This document shows positions 38,043 through 49,242 of a stretch of 64,000 nt of DNA, piece after piece. This DNA comes from Gambelia wislizenii (taxonomy: Eukaryota > Chordata > Lepidosauria > Squamata > Crotaphytidae). The notes under the pieces were generated by a model that ran no database searches, was not told the DNA's origin, and saw nothing but the letters and a program-made list of their open reading frames with translations. Every line of letters begins with the position of its first letter. The stretch's first letter is position 1. A program made the translations under genes and the position numbers. The DNA lies in NCBI GenBank assembly GCA_030847615.1, contig JAUMIR010000005.1, positions 170,280,596-170,344,595 on the forward strand. Reading direction: 5' to 3'.

Positions 38043-38316
38043 AGGCCCTGTCTACACAATGAAAAAAAAATCTGTACAGTGTTCTAATGTTCGGTCATTC
38101 GAATCTGATCCGTCATGTACACATGATCAAACATTCGAATAGCTGTACGGATGTTTTGGAAATCCGGCAAATTTACCCAACGCCAGAATACCAGACTTTA
38201 TGGGGGAATTTGCTGCCCCCCCCTTACGAATGCTATGTTTATGTTCGAATGATAGTTTGTACAAATGATCAATTTTTCGAACGCCATGGATTTTTTTTCA
38301 TCGTGTAGATGGGGCC
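38043..38316. mobile_element. Short MITE with GGCCC-GTCTACAC ends
   Basis: Left GGCCCTGTCTACACAATGAA and inverted right GGCCCCATCTACACGATGAA, each followed by an A run, form terminal repeats of more than 25 bp. Inside are TTCGAA-like motifs in mirrored positions (CATTCGAATC, GTTCGAATGA). About 274 bp. TA flanks both sides closely, but the duplication is unproven. Confidence 0.75.
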
Positions 38317-38319
38317 ATA

Positions 38320-38960
38320 GAGGGCCTGCCTTTGAAGAGTGTTTGGAAACATCAACTGGTCCAAAGAGCTGCAGCCAGATTGCTAAGTGGGGCTGGCTAC
38401 AGGGAGAACACAACTCTCTTGTTGAACAGCTCCACCGGCTGCTGGTCTGTTTCTGGGCACAGTTCAAAGTGCTGATTTTGACTCCTAAAGCCCTACATGG
38501 CCCAAGTCCAGCTTATTTGAAAGACCATATTCTCCCTTATGAACCAGTCCACACATTGAAATCTGCTTGGGAGTCCCTTCTTTCTGTCCCAACACCCTCA
38601 CAGGTACATCCAGTGGGAACATAAGAGAGGGTCTTCTCAGTGGCTGTCCCAGGCTCTCGAACTCCCTTCCCAGAGAAGTTGGATTGGCACCCTCCCTACT
38701 TTCTTTTCACAGACAAGTAAAGAGTTTTCTATTCCGATGGGTATTTGATGAGTCACTATATAAGATCCATCTTATACAGTGCACTGGATATTGCTAATTG
38801 TTGTGCTGTTGTATGTGTTTTAATGACATATGTTTTAATTTGGTTTTAATTTTTTTTATTGTTTTAACTTTTGTATCCTGTGGATTTTTAAAAATGTCTT
38901 TTTTAATTGTTGTAAGCTAAACAAACTATATGACAGTGGTGGTGGTGGGGAGATAAGATA
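38320..38960 (+). mobile_element. L2-type LINE 3' region (decayed ORF2 C-terminus and 3' UTR)
   Basis: Plus-strand translation with frameshifts gives pieces typical of the L2/CR1 clade C-terminus: a QRAAARLLSG-like stretch near 38370, PKALHGPSPAYL near 38490, a SLLSVPTPSQV piece near 38580, then FLFRWVFDE near 38740. An AT-rich 3' UTR with TGTAAGCTAAACAAAC follows to about 38960. No intact catalytic region is present. Confidence 0.7.
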
Positions 38961-39304
38961 AATCAGGTTCATAAAGTCTAAAGATACTATGGAAGATATA
39001 GTATATAATATCTTGACTGAAAGAATGCACAAGGATAGTTCTAAAATCTAAATTGATGATACCAGTGTGAGAATAGCCTTTCCTATCTCAGCATTGCTTT
39101 GCTTCATTGATTCGTCCAAATGCTGCAAGAAGAAATTATTTATGGAGCCATGACTTAATAGTAAAAACATCAGTTGTAGGCAAGAGACAACATTTCAAGA
39201 ACATTGCAAGCTGCCTTTAATCCCATTTTTGGGAGAAAGATGGGATACAAATACAAGAAATTAAAAAAAAAAATTAGAATGCCATCTTTTAGAACCCAGT
39301 CCAA

Positions 39305-39425
39305 GCACTATTGTTGTGTGTGTTCAAGTTGTTTCCAACTTACAGTGACCCTAAGGCTATCACTGGGTTTCCTTGGCAAGATTTGTCCAGGGGTGGTGGT
39401 GGTTGCTTTTTGCCTTTCTCTGAAA
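39305..39425 (-). mobile_element. SINE tail fragment
   Basis: TGTGTGTTCAAGTTGTTTCC, CTTACAGTGACCCTAAGGC and CCTTGGCAAGATTTGTCCAG are the inverted tail of a common squamate tRNA/CORE-type SINE. A longer copy is at 51185-51385. Confidence 0.6.
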
Positions 39426-39435
39426 CAGAGAGCGT

Positions 39436-39631
39436 GCCATGGCAATGTCCTATGGAATTCTACAAACCTATGGTTTGTAGTTTGATGAGACACTGTGGGA
39501 GGTCTCCAACCGAGATTTCTAAATAACCCCACTTTAAACAACAAATCCTAGGATTCAATAGGATGGCATGATGGTGGTTGAACTAGAATCATACTGTTAT
39601 AATTGTGTAGTCGTGTGGTATGAAAGGGCCT
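39436..39631. mobile_element. MITE with AAGGGCC ends, copy 2 (left end lost)
   Basis: It contains CCATGGCAATGTCCTATGGA, CAAATCCTAGGATTC and the right end ATTGTGTAGTCGTGTGGTAT then GAAAGGGCC. The left terminal repeat has been lost next to the SINE tail. Confidence 0.6.
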
Positions 39632-42129
39632 CAGCTGTCTTCAGCTAGTGGGGGTAGGAAAACATGGCACCAAAAGACCGCAAAAAAAGTGTGTGTGTGT
39701 GTGTATCCTTTTATAACAAGTCTCACTGTAACTATGCTGCCCCCGACAAAGCCCCTTCAAAGACTTTTTCCCATTGAAATGTACAGAGGGAGGTGAGAGG
39801 GGGTGAGATAAAATTGGCCCTCTGATGCACTAATATTGTCCAGTCCTGGTGTAGAGAAAATTGAACTAGATGGATGAACAATCAAGTTAGCACAAAGCAA
39901 CTTTTTATGTAAATTCATGGCTGCAATCTATTGGAGCATCCAAGATATAGAATTTATTGCCAGATAAAATCCTTACTTATACTGGATGATTCCATGCAAA
40001 AAGGCAATTTATTGGGCTGTTACAACAGCTTTATGTTCCGCTGAGGAAGACTTTTTAGTCGAAATGCGTTTGGTTTTATTGCTAACCTGTATGTTTTATA
40101 TTTGAATACGCTTACATGTCTAATGTTTGAATATATCTACTTTGTATATATTATTGGAGAATTTTATGGTTGTATTAAATTTTCTCATTCTCTTCCTAGA
40201 CATTTTTGTTTGCTACACAGTTTGTTTGGTTTAGGACAGCACCTTTCTTGCTTTGACTAAGTCATGGCCCCAAATCTTTGGTACATGAAGATCCTCAAGA
40301 AGCACTCATTCATACTACTTCAGTTGAGACTAATTTTATTAGTTTACATACTAGAATTCTCTGTCAGATTATCTATGATGCAGCCTCCACTTTCCTTTAC
40401 TATCTTATGAATATACTAAGAAGTATATTGTACTGTATGGGGTGCCACAATACAAGCATAAAAATAGGAATGCAAACACCTGGAATGCAAAATATTGCCC
40501 AAATGGCACTCCTAGAACATGTCAACGTATAGTAAGTTCCTGTGACAAGGCAGTAGACATGGCTAAACAAACAAACAAACAATAAATGTGAACACTCATA
40601 AAAATTAAAACTTTTGTATACACATTTTATTTCACAAAATTCATTTTATTCATACAGTTCCTTTAGAATTCATCAGATTCAACATTTAACATGATATAAT
40701 CACTAACTGAAGTCATCAAGCAAACACATAAATGTAGAAATTAGAAAACTCAGGTTGTCTAGGTTCCTGTCAATGGATTCATTGCTTAAAATGTTATGAG
40801 GATAACTATTCCCATATTAATTCTTCCATGAGCTTTTTTTGTTTGTCACAAAATAGAAATGACAAGCACAAAAAGGAAAGGGAAGACAGGATACAAACTG
40901 CAAACTGTAAAGGGCTACATCCCTCTGTTGAACCGAAATCCTGGGGAAATTAATAAAACACAAAGAAGATCATCCAGGAACCCAGAGGCTTCTAGGTGGG
41001 AAATATGGCGATTTGACGTGTCTACTTCGTGTTCTGAGGCAGACAAAGCTAAGCAGCAGAATAGTCAGCTAAGTAGCCAACAGAACTCTCTCCGGACAAG
41101 GAAAAGAGTATAGAGATTGCCCAAAAATGCTCAGGACCATTGCTTCTAGTGAGGAAGCTGCTGAATCAGTGGTGGTTGGAAGCAAGTTTTGAACAGTGAG
41201 GAGCCGTGGGAGGAACATCAGTACCATGGCTGCTTAATTGAGCCTTAAAGGGTACTGGATCTCTGAAATCCTCACTTTCTTAATCACTTTTAATGCTCAA
41301 TTTGTAAATTAAGAGAAGTTATCCAACTGACAGTGAAAACAAAAAGCTCTGGTGAGTACCCTTCTTTCTGTAAACAGGATCAGAGAAAGAAGAAGAAAGA
41401 AAACTTTATTAAGATACATCCAATTAGATTTTTTCTTTTCTTTTTTCTTTTTAGCTGAAATCTTGTAAATAAAGTTTTATAAGGAACTGAAGAAACAGCA
41501 ACTTTAAAAGATAAAGAAATTTTATTTTACCATTGAACATGTTTTGAGTAAAGAGAACATTTCTCTGTGGGAAAAGAGTCTTAATTTACTTTGGAATATG
41601 ATCACCCTGGGAATACTGAGGGGTCAACTATGTCACATTAGTGCACTGATAGCCTCTGACCACATCAAGACAGTCAGGCAGCAAAAAGTTATAGAAGAGT
41701 CTTCCTCCTCCAGGCAAGAGAAATAAACACACAGAAACAGGCTTGTGTCTACAAACTACTTCCCTTTACTACAGCATAATAAAGATATTTACAAAGTTTC
41801 AGAGAATCCTCTCTGAGAAAAATATATTACGTCTTCATACTGCAAAGCCCAGAACAGACCTGAAAAACAGCCAATTAAAAAATAGCCAATTAAACAGTTC
41901 ACAGTAACCTTCTTCTTATAGAAAAAACAAACATTCTCTCCAACAGAGATAGATAACAATCTCTTCAGGCTCCAAGCCTCCAAGGCCAGCGCTGTCAGGC
42001 TATTAATCTTGTCATACAGGCTAGCTGCAGCAAGATGCTGTGAGCTCTCACTGCTGCACCCTGTAGGCCATTTTGTTATACTTCAGCTCTTTACAGCATA
42101 AATCTATTTAACTGCATGTCCCAGTATCC
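39632..42129. other. MAPK12 intron 1, unclassified
   Basis: Holds a short (GT)n run at 39689-39704. A block at about 41720-42130 (CTACAAACTACTTCCCTTTA to CCTGACA) is moderately complex and may be an LTR-like repeat, but I cannot show its edges. Frames at 40859-41113 and 41544-41726 have no domain. Confidence 0.35.
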
Positions 42130-42752
42130 TGACAATCTATACAAGCCTGAAAAAAACAGATTGCTCCACAGCAATAGCAATTTGCAGCAGCTGTGACTTG
42201 TCTTAACTGTTTACATCCCCTATAAACTTTGCATGCCCTCTAGCCAAGATGGTGGCCACAAGTGAATTACTCACATATTAAAATGTGCTGCCACCAAACT
42301 TTTTTTTTAAAAAAAACCTTTTTCCATGGAAAAAAAACTTTTTCCATGAAATATCTCACCTTTACCAAAAAAAGAGAGAAAAATATAATACAAATCGCCA
42401 TTTTATCCCCTTAGCAATTGCTCGCTAAAGTGAAAATCCAACATGGTAGCATCAGGTGCTTGCCTTATTAGCAAGACACACACCCCCGTGCTCATCCAGC
42501 CAATCAGCTTGCACTTCTTCCCCTATGGGAAAGTGATTTGAATTGAATTACTGGCCCCTACGAGCGGAAATGCACATTTTCTTCAGAGTTTTTTTTTAGT
42601 ACCCCAGAAAAAACTGCAAAGGCTCTCCAGGCGTAGTTTTTGAAGTTTTTTGTTGCCCCCATCTGCATTAGATGCATCGATGTGGATTCCCATTAAAACA
42701 GATTGTATTCCCAGCGAATTCCTTAAGGACTATTTTGACCATTTAAACAGGA
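42130..42752 (+). mobile_element. 600-bp MITE family, copy 2
   Basis: It shares ordered phrases with the copy at 32531: CAATTTGCAGCAGCTGTGAC, AAGATGGTGGCCACAAGTGA, GTGAAAATCCAACATGGTAG, CAGCCAATCAGCTTGCACTT, and the right end ACCATTTAAACAGGACC. Confidence 0.65.
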
Positions 42753-42784
42753 CCTGAGAATAACCAGATGGTGATGTTGAAGCT

Positions 42785-44285
42785 ATTAAGACCGAATTGA
42801 ATTTTGGTCTCTGGTTTTTAACCCTGTAATTGCTGGCTCCAGGAAGATGGAGTCTTCCCCAGAAATTTTACAGAACTGATGGGAACAGATTAGAAGCCTG
42901 AGAAGTATTTTCATGGAAATGAAAGAAGGACTGAAGGAACTTAAACAAGTTGGGAAGCAAGCAGTTGGGGTTATAACACAAAGTGAAGAGAAAGTGGAAA
43001 GATGGGATTTCAATTTGACTTTTCAGTATTCCCCAAGTGAAGAGAAGGGAAAAGATCCGATTAACTTGGTTTTGGTAGATAAAGAAATGTACAGTACATG
43101 ATTACTGAAGACCAACCCAAGATGATGTATGGACTTAATTTTAAAGTGGAAGGGGGAAAATTACATACTGTGATGATGCTAAGATAATTGTGGATGTCCT
43201 GTTTTTCCAAGAGAATTGTGTTGGAACATGGGGGGAAATGGAGACATATTGCTTTGGAGGGGAAAAGATGGAATTTTGTTGTTGGTGGGGGGAAACATCA
43301 GTGTGGAGATAATTCTTTGTTCTGAGTTATATTTTTTATTTCAAATAATGTTTGTCTTGGTAATTGATGCAGCACTCGAACAATTGCAAAGGGGAATGTT
43401 TATTTTTTTAAAGGCAGATGAAGAAGCCAAAAGTCAAACAGAAAACGAAGAAAAAAAATCTCCAAATGTATGGTAAATGGGTTATGAATTCTGGCTATAA
43501 CGTACTAATGGATTAATGGAAAAATATGTGCTTAAAGAGATAAAAATTAGGATAATCTTTTTTTAAAGGAGAATGTTTATCAAATGAAATTTTATAAAAT
43601 GAACATCTACAAAATGATGTACAGTATAGTTACCACAGAATGATCTGGTTATAATATAAAGACAGATTAATAGAAATCTGGGTTGTTAAGGTGATAGAGA
43701 TTTGGAATATGTTATAACTTTGAAGTGGATAATAAATTTGCTATAGAATAGATTAAGAAATTATTGTTTAGAACGTGTAAATCGATTTTAGATGTTTGGG
43801 GGGAATGTTGGTGGTGATGTTTTGATATAAGGGCTAGATGTGTGAACAAATATAGATTGTATATCTATAAAAGAGATGTGGAAGATGGAAGATTTAAATA
43901 AGAGGGAAGAATTTAATATTACCTATGAAGAAGGAATGGACATTGGAGTTGACAAATATAATAGAAATGAGTATATTAATTGATTTGATTAGAGAAAAGT
44001 TATTGATGATAGTTTTCTTAAGGTTTGAGAAGGAGTGAAAAGAACTGGTGATTTGGAGGGTTGACAATTAATAGGACGATTGTTGGAAGAAGAGGATAGC
44101 TGTTTTTTTATAAGAGCGATGAACCACTGTATGTATCTATAACGGCTACAAGTAAGATTTTTTATCTTTGTTTCTTCCTCTTTTTTCTTTTTTCCACTCT
44201 TTCTTTTTCTTTGTATTTACCTCTTTTCTTTTTCTTGTTGAAATGTTAGTGCATTTTAAAATGTATATCTTCTTTTAAAAAAGAA
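42785..44285 (+). mobile_element. AT-rich probable LINE (L1-like) remnant
   Basis: Purine-rich plus-strand sequence with small Lys/Glu-rich frames (42913-43101 with MKEGLKELKQVG; 43216-43476), ending in a T-rich stretch at 44160-44280. The composition resembles the ORF1 and 3' end of L1-type elements, but I see no reverse-transcriptase motif, so the class is a guess. Confidence 0.3.
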
Positions 44286-45062
44286 CACCATCCAGTAAAC
44301 TATAGGTATGCCAGCACTTTGAAAGCAGCTTGGCACTTGTTCTCAGAGGTGGGCATATCTTAATGTTCTTATATTTTAACAGAATTGCAGGTAGGGATGC
44401 AAGAATATGTTCTTAAGGATGCATCTATATCCTGATGGGAATTTGAGAAATAAATATCCTCCAGACAAATGCAGTGTTATGTTGCATTCGCATGCTGCTT
44501 ACATGATTTGCCTGGTCTGTAGGACAGACTTTGAGAATCAGCATAACTGCTATAAGATGTGTGCAGAGGTCCACCACTCTATGATAAAGAATATGTTTGA
44601 ATTTAAAACTACTTTCAGGTAGGGCTGAGAGAAGCCAGCTGATTTAGGATTCAGGCAGTGCCTACAAGTACCAGCTAAGAGCACTTCATTCAGCCTTTCC
44701 CTTTGTTAACCAGTGAAGGGGAGAAGGAACAAATCTGAATTGCAGAGGCTCCACCTGGCATCTCAGACAGGGACCTGATGACATCAGTGGCTGTGGCCAA
44801 GCCCAGTGACATATCTGGCTCCATGGGGTGGGGGAAGGTTATCTGGACCCCACTCCAAAGTAGTTCCTCATTCCTGTTGTAGTCAAAATTGAACCAGACG
44901 GAACATGGCTCTGACTCAGTATCAAGCAGCTTGATGTGACACGGTATACTGTTGGCATTCCTGTTCTGCTTAATAGACTTCCCAGAAGCAACTGATTGGC
45001 TACTGTGGGAACAAAATACTGGACTCGATGAGCCTTGGGTTTGATCCAACATTGCTCTTTTT
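44286..45062. other. MAPK12 intron 1, partly repeat-like
   Basis: 44740-45058 contains GACTCAGTATCAAGCAGCTT and CTGGACTCGATGAGCCTTGG then GTTTGATCCAACA, phrases that are part of a common squamate repeat whose inverse appears at 54965-55065. The frame at 44407-44622 has no recognised domain. Confidence 0.4.
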
Positions 45063-45332
45063 ATGTGGTGGTGCAGTGGTTAAATGCCAGTACTGCAGCC
45101 ACAATGTTTCACGTTTGACCCTAAGGGCTCCAAGGTTCACTCACATAGGTTAGTAGTATGAGTACCTGGCTTGTGAGGGCAATTAGCTAACACACATTGG
45201 AAACTGCCTAGAGAGTGCCTAGCACGCTATAAAAAGTGGTGTACATGTGTAAGTGCTATTGCTTAACAATTTGTAAGCTACTCTGAGAGCCTTTGTGGCT
45301 GAAGAGTGGGGTATAAATACCTAAATAAATAA
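45063..45332 (+). mobile_element. tRNA-derived SINE, second copy
   Basis: Head GTGGTGGTGCAGTGGTTAAA, body GGCAATTAGCTAACACACAT and TTGTAAGCTACTCTGAGAGC, and tail GTATAAATACCTAAATAAAT match the inverted copy at 21122-21412. The internal B box is degraded (GTTTGACCC). Confidence 0.78.
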
Positions 45333-46067
45333 TGTTCATACTGTTCCTTTATTAAATCAACATGCTTCGTATGTTCATTTAAGCTATTTCAGTGCCACCA
45401 TTCAGGGCAAACTTTCACAAGACAGGTTACAATAAAAACTGAAAGACAGAGCAAGACAAACAAAAAAAGACATCTATACCCATAAGGTAAATATCCTTCT
45501 TACCTGTCTGGAGATGGCTGTCAGAGCTGACCAAGATATTTAGCTACATGAAGCAAAGTAACAAATGGCACCTTCCCCACACACTTAAGTCAAAGTTACC
45601 TGGTACCTAAAACTAGCCAAATTATGTTGGCACAAGAAACAGAAAATCCCCCAAAACACCCATTCTTCTTGTGGTGGAAAAATTAGAATACCAACACATT
45701 AAACAACAAACCATTTCTTGGCTTTTCAATATACTCAAATCTGCTGCCTGATCTGCTGCTTCATTCCACCTCATGGGTGGCCTGGCCTTGACAGACAGGC
45801 AGATGTCACAGTAATTCTCTGTGGGACACAAGGAATGTAAAGAACTGCCAAACTCTCCAGCTTAAAAGCACTTGAATGCATTTAAAAAAAGCTTATCTCC
45901 ACCACCCAGACCCTTGTATTCATCACTTCATATCTGACAGCTGTCAGTCTCCTGTATTTTACAGTACAATATTCTTCTAATGTGTTCCCTTTTCAGAACC
46001 ATTAACTGGCCCTAAAAATGCTGTTGCTTGAGAGCCTCACCCTGAAGGCTGGAGGCAGTAGAAGTCT
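45333..46067. other. MAPK12 intron 1, unclassified
   Basis: No gene or complete repeat recognised. The minus frame at 45622-45831 has no domain. Confidence 0.35.
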
Positions 46068-46638
46068 GGGCCCCATCTATATAAGGGGGGGAAATGGGGT
46101 ACCTCACAGTAATGGCATTTCGTAGCAGCAGCGACTTGTCTTAATGGTGCTTTTGGCACCAGAAGCTTTGCATGCCAGATGGCACTCATGAGTGATTTAC
46201 TCTTGTTAATACTTTGTCGCGGCTGAACTTTTTTAAAAAAGTTGTCTAAGGTGCGCTAGAGCGATAGAGTGATTTTTCAAATAGAAAGAACAGCAAAAAA
46301 CCAAACCAAACAAAAAAACCCACCCTTGCTCGCTAAGGCGAAAATCCAACATGGCAGCAGCAGGCGCTTGCCCTGCACTCGCCCAGCCAGTCAACTTTGC
46401 ACTTTCTCTCATATGGGAAAGCAATTCAAATTGCTTGTCTACTGAGCAGGAATGCAAACTCCCTTTGCTGTTTTTTTTAAAATCACCGGAAAAGCCATAG
46501 GGGCTTTTCCAGTGATGTTTTTGCCATTTTGAGGCCCCCTCCTTCTGAATACGGTGGATTGATGAGGGATGCCATTTAGACAAGTCATATCCCAGCAAAT
46601 TCCAGGAGGGTTATTTTCACTGTTTAGACAACCCCTGG
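46068..46638 (+). mobile_element. 600-bp MITE family, copy 3
   Basis: Begins GGGCCCCATCTATATAAG and ends GTTTAGACAACCCC. Inside are GCGAAAATCCAACATGGCAG, TGAATACGGTGGATTGATGA and CCAGTGATGTTTTTGCC, in the same order as at 32531-33155. Confidence 0.7.
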
Positions 46639-47264
46639 GTTCCTGTATACACACACACAACCTGCTCCACAAGTGTCCTCCTTGACACTTAAGGTGTGTA
46701 AGAGAAGCAGATCCAGCAGGTAAAAGTTCAGGAAAGCTGTGAATTTGATCTGTCCTAGTCCCACAGAAAGGAAGCCCAACAGCAACACCACAGCAACACC
46801 ACAACACTCCTATGAACCCTCCCCTACCCAGGGACCATGGCTTCCTGCTTTCCCTCCCCAGCAGGAAGTTCTCAGCGCTGCAGTTCGCGAAGCTAAAGAG
46901 TGAGTCACTTCCAGATGAGTTTAAGGCCAGAAAAAAATATCAGGGAAGGGGTGGGTGGGATGAAACATTTCCCGGTATTACTCCCAATATTTATTTCCCT
47001 GCACATGGCCTGTTGTCCGGTACAACGTCGACGGGCACAGAACAAACTCTTCAGTGCCCTCCTATACCCAAACGGGTATTTAACTTCAAAAGGGCATTTG
47101 CTCTCCCCAAGAAGCTTATACTAGTATTTTTGGTTTTGAATGACAGTAATAACCAGACCGTCAGCTGGCTCTCTTACCAAATGGCAACGGTTAAGAGAAC
47201 CGGTTGGGAAGGGAGGGGGTGTCAAAGCACTGGGTTCAAATTCGAGGCCAACCTTCCATGACTT

Positions 47265-47381
47265 AAGATTTTCCTTGGGTTTTTTTTCCGGGCTGCGAGG
47301 CCGTGTTCTGGAATAGTTCACAGCCCGGAAAAAAACCCAAGGAAAATCTATGGATGCCGGCCGTGAAAGCCTTCGACTTCA
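47265..47381 (+). mobile_element. Hairpin retroposon in MAPK12 intron 1
   Basis: Inverted arms GATTTTCCTTGGGTTTTTTT and its inverse AAACCCAAGGAAAATC (47268-47348) flank TCTGGAATAGTTCACAG, followed by the tail TATGGATGCCGGCCGTGAAA then GCCTTCGACTTCA. An imperfect direct repeat CTTCC(A/C)TGACTT lies on both sides (47253-47264 and 47382-47393). A fuller copy is at 48614-48772. Confidence 0.7.
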
Positions 47382-47687
47382 CTTCCCTGACTTGTTTGAG
47401 GTGCGGGGAGGAATGCAGCCCGGAGTCCGTCAAACTGGAGGAGGGGACCCGTTGCGCCGCCGGCCTTTTCCTCCCGCGGAAGTCGCGAAGGAAGCCAAAG
47501 GCCAGCGCCTCAGGGGCCACGCTTGGCTTCCTCACGGGGAACAGAGTCCAGGGGGCGAGGAGGGAGGAAAGCAGAGAGCCGCTTCCTGAGGGGCCGCTTC
47601 CCTCCCTCCGCCGCCCCCTGCCCAAAGCGGGACCACCCGAGCCGCCCTCTGCCTCCGCCTCCCGCCCGCTTCCCTCAGCCCACTCAC

Positions 47688-47818
47688 CAGACGGCGCCGT
47701 AGGCTCCGGAGCCCACCGCCTGGAGGTCGCGGTAGCGCTCCCTCACCTCCCAAACGGTCTTGGTGATGTCCTGGCGGTAGAAGCCTTTCTTGGGGGAGCA
47801 TGAGGAGGAGGAGGACAT
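47688..47818 (-). CDS. MAPK12: MAPK12 exon 1 (start codon, N-terminus, glycine-rich loop)
   Basis: The exon encodes residues 1-43 plus two bases of codon 44. It starts [16 protein letters not shown] and ends VGSGAYGAV, the ATP-binding glycine-rich loop, with [10 protein letters not shown] resembling the human GFYRQEVTKT. The ATG has G at -3 and is preceded by GCGGCC, a good initiation context. The donor reads CTG|GTGAGTG. The split codon TG+C restores the Cys that follows the loop in p38 kinases. The serine run near the start (five Ser, Cys, Ser) is longer than in human MAPK12 and gives a net two extra residues. The exon sits in a CpG-rich block. Confidence 0.95.
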
Positions 47819-48110
47819 GGCCGCTTCTCTCTTTCTCGCTCTCTCTCTCCCCCAACCCCACCCCGGCGTGTAACAAAGAGGGGAGCTCTGGAAAAAGAAG
47901 GGAGTTTCTCAGCCGGGAGACGGCAAAAGAGAGGCCGTCTCGCCTTCGCGCCCCTCTTGTTCTCTCCCCTCAGGCGCGCTTCCCTCACGCGAGGGCTTCT
48001 CTTCCCCAGTCTCTGCTCAGCGTGGCTTCAGCTTGCTTGCTGCTGCCCCCCGCCACCCCGTTGCCTTCCCTCCCTCTCTTCCTCCTTCACTCGCTGGAGG
48101 AGGAGGCCAC
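47819..48110 (-). promoter_or_regulatory. MAPK12: MAPK12 5' UTR and CpG-rich promoter region
   Basis: Together with exon 1 and the start of intron 1 (about 47395-47690), this forms the only long GC- and CpG-rich block around the start codon. I see no convincing TATA box, so a CpG-island promoter is likely. The minus strand upstream of the ATG has purine-rich GA tracts (plus-strand CTCTCTCTC around 47828-47853). I cannot place the transcription start from sequence alone. A pogo-like MITE begins about 320 bp upstream of the ATG. Confidence 0.6.
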
Positions 48111-48138
48111 CCTGCAGTCATGGACTCTGAATGAAATA

Positions 48139-48176
48139 CAGTCGTCCCTTCATATTCGCTGGGGTTTGGTTCCAGG

Positions 48177-48211
<35 letters not shown>

Positions 48212-48403
48212 GTGGAGACCCACATCCGTGAATACTCAAGTCTCATTATATGCAATGGCAGAGCAAAATGGTGTCCCTTAGATAAGATGGCAAAATCATG
48301 GTTTGCTTTTATGGATTACTGATTTTTTTAAAAAAAGAATATTTTCAAGCCGTGAATACTTAAATCCGTGGATACCAAATCCGCGGATACGGAGGGGCAA
48401 CTG
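48139..48403 (+). mobile_element. pogo/Tigger-like MITE upstream of MAPK12
   Basis: CAGTCGTCCCTTCATATTCG at the start and ACGGAGGGGCAACTG at the end. TA precedes it (48137-48138), but GA follows, so one copy of the target repeat has changed. A (CA)n run replaces the usual C run after GGTTCCAGGACC. Confidence 0.83.
48178..48210. repeat. (CA)n microsatellite inside the MITE
   Basis: About sixteen CA units within the pogo-like element that begins 320 bp upstream of the MAPK12 ATG. Confidence 0.95.
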
Positions 48404-48587
48404 GACCTGGGAGAGCTCCCACGATCCCCTCTTCTCCTTCTCGCCAAGCATTTTTGGAGACACCGAAGGGGAGCTGGAGGCAATCGCTAGCTGGTTTTCT
48501 CAAGTCCCAAAGGAGAATCCCTTTGTATTTCTGCTTAAATGACTGCTTCCATTTCACCAGACTTTGGTTTATCATCATCATCAGGTT

Positions 48588-48893
48588 GGAGGCTTTGAAA
48601 CAGAGGCTGGATGATTTTCCTTGGGTTTTTTTCCAGGCTGTGAGGCTGTGTTCTGGAATAGTTTCTTTGCAGGCGAAACGTCAGAAAGATACTATTCCAG
48701 AACACAGCCTCACAGCCCAGAAAAAAACCCAAGGAAAATCTATGGATGCTGGCCATGAAAGCCTTCAACTTCACAGAGGCTGGATGGCCATCTTTCGGGG
48801 GTGCTTTGATTGGGTATTCCTGCAAGGGTAGGGGGTTGGACTAGATGCCCCTTGTGGTCTCTTCCAAAGCTATGATTCTATTATCATCTTTTA
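48588..48893 (+). mobile_element. CR1 3' end, split by a hairpin retroposon
   Basis: GGAGGCTTTGAAACAGAGGC at the left and GGATGGCCATCTTTCGGGGG, AGGGGGTTGGACTAGATGCC, CTATGATTCTATTATC at the right are the CR1 ORF2 C-terminus (EALKQRLD) and 3' UTR. The element is interrupted at 48613/48773. Confidence 0.8.
48614..48772 (+). mobile_element. Hairpin retroposon nested in CR1, with 14-bp target duplication
   Basis: Inverted arms (TTTTCCTTGGGTTTTTTTCC, AGGCTGTGAGGCTGTGTTCT against their inverse) flank a TTTGCAGGCGAAACGTCAGA spacer. The tail is CTATGGATGCTGGCCATGAA then AGCCTTCAACTTC. A perfect direct repeat ACAGAGGCTGGATG lies at 48600-48613 and 48773-48786. The GCGAAACGTC and GCCATGAAAGCCTTC phrases recall a very common squamate retroelement terminus, possibly Penelope-like, but I cannot confirm the class. 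Confidence 0.85.
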
Positions 48894-48971
48894 GCCCACT
48901 CCCCGCCCCCTCAAGTCTGGGACCCAAAGCGGCTCACAGTTTTTAAAAAACACAGTGAAAACCTACAAAAA

Positions 48972-49242
48972 GTCATAGAATCATAGAGTTGGAAGAGACC
49001 ACAAGGGCCATCCAGTCCAACCTTTTGCAGTACAGGAATAAACAAAGCATTCCTGACAGATGGCCATCCAGCCTCTGTTTAAAAACCTCCAAAAGAGACT
49101 CCACCACACTCTGAGGCAGTGCAGTGCACTGCCAAACAGCTATTACTGTGAGGAAGTTCTTCCTAATGTTTAGATGGAATCTCTTTTCCTGTAGTTTGAG
49201 GCCATTGCTCCATGTCCTAGACTCTGGAGGTGCAGAAAACAA
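48972..49242 (-). mobile_element. CR1 LINE 3' fragment
   Basis: Inverted CR1: AGAATCATAGAGTTGGAAGA, GGCCATCCAGTCCAACC, then minus-strand coding (RFHLNIRKNFLTV, LEVFKQRLDGHLSGM) of the ORF2 C-terminus. It is 5' truncated near 49240, with no RT domain. Confidence 0.85.

Noticed and set aside
41720..42130. Possible LTR
   Set aside because: Composition and block-like appearance are suggestive, but I could not find a TG...CA border pair, target duplication, primer-binding site or second copy.
44407..44622. 71-codon plus-strand frame with Cys and His residues
   Set aside because: The spacing does not fit a zinc-finger pattern, no similar frame is nearby, and there is no splice or promoter context.
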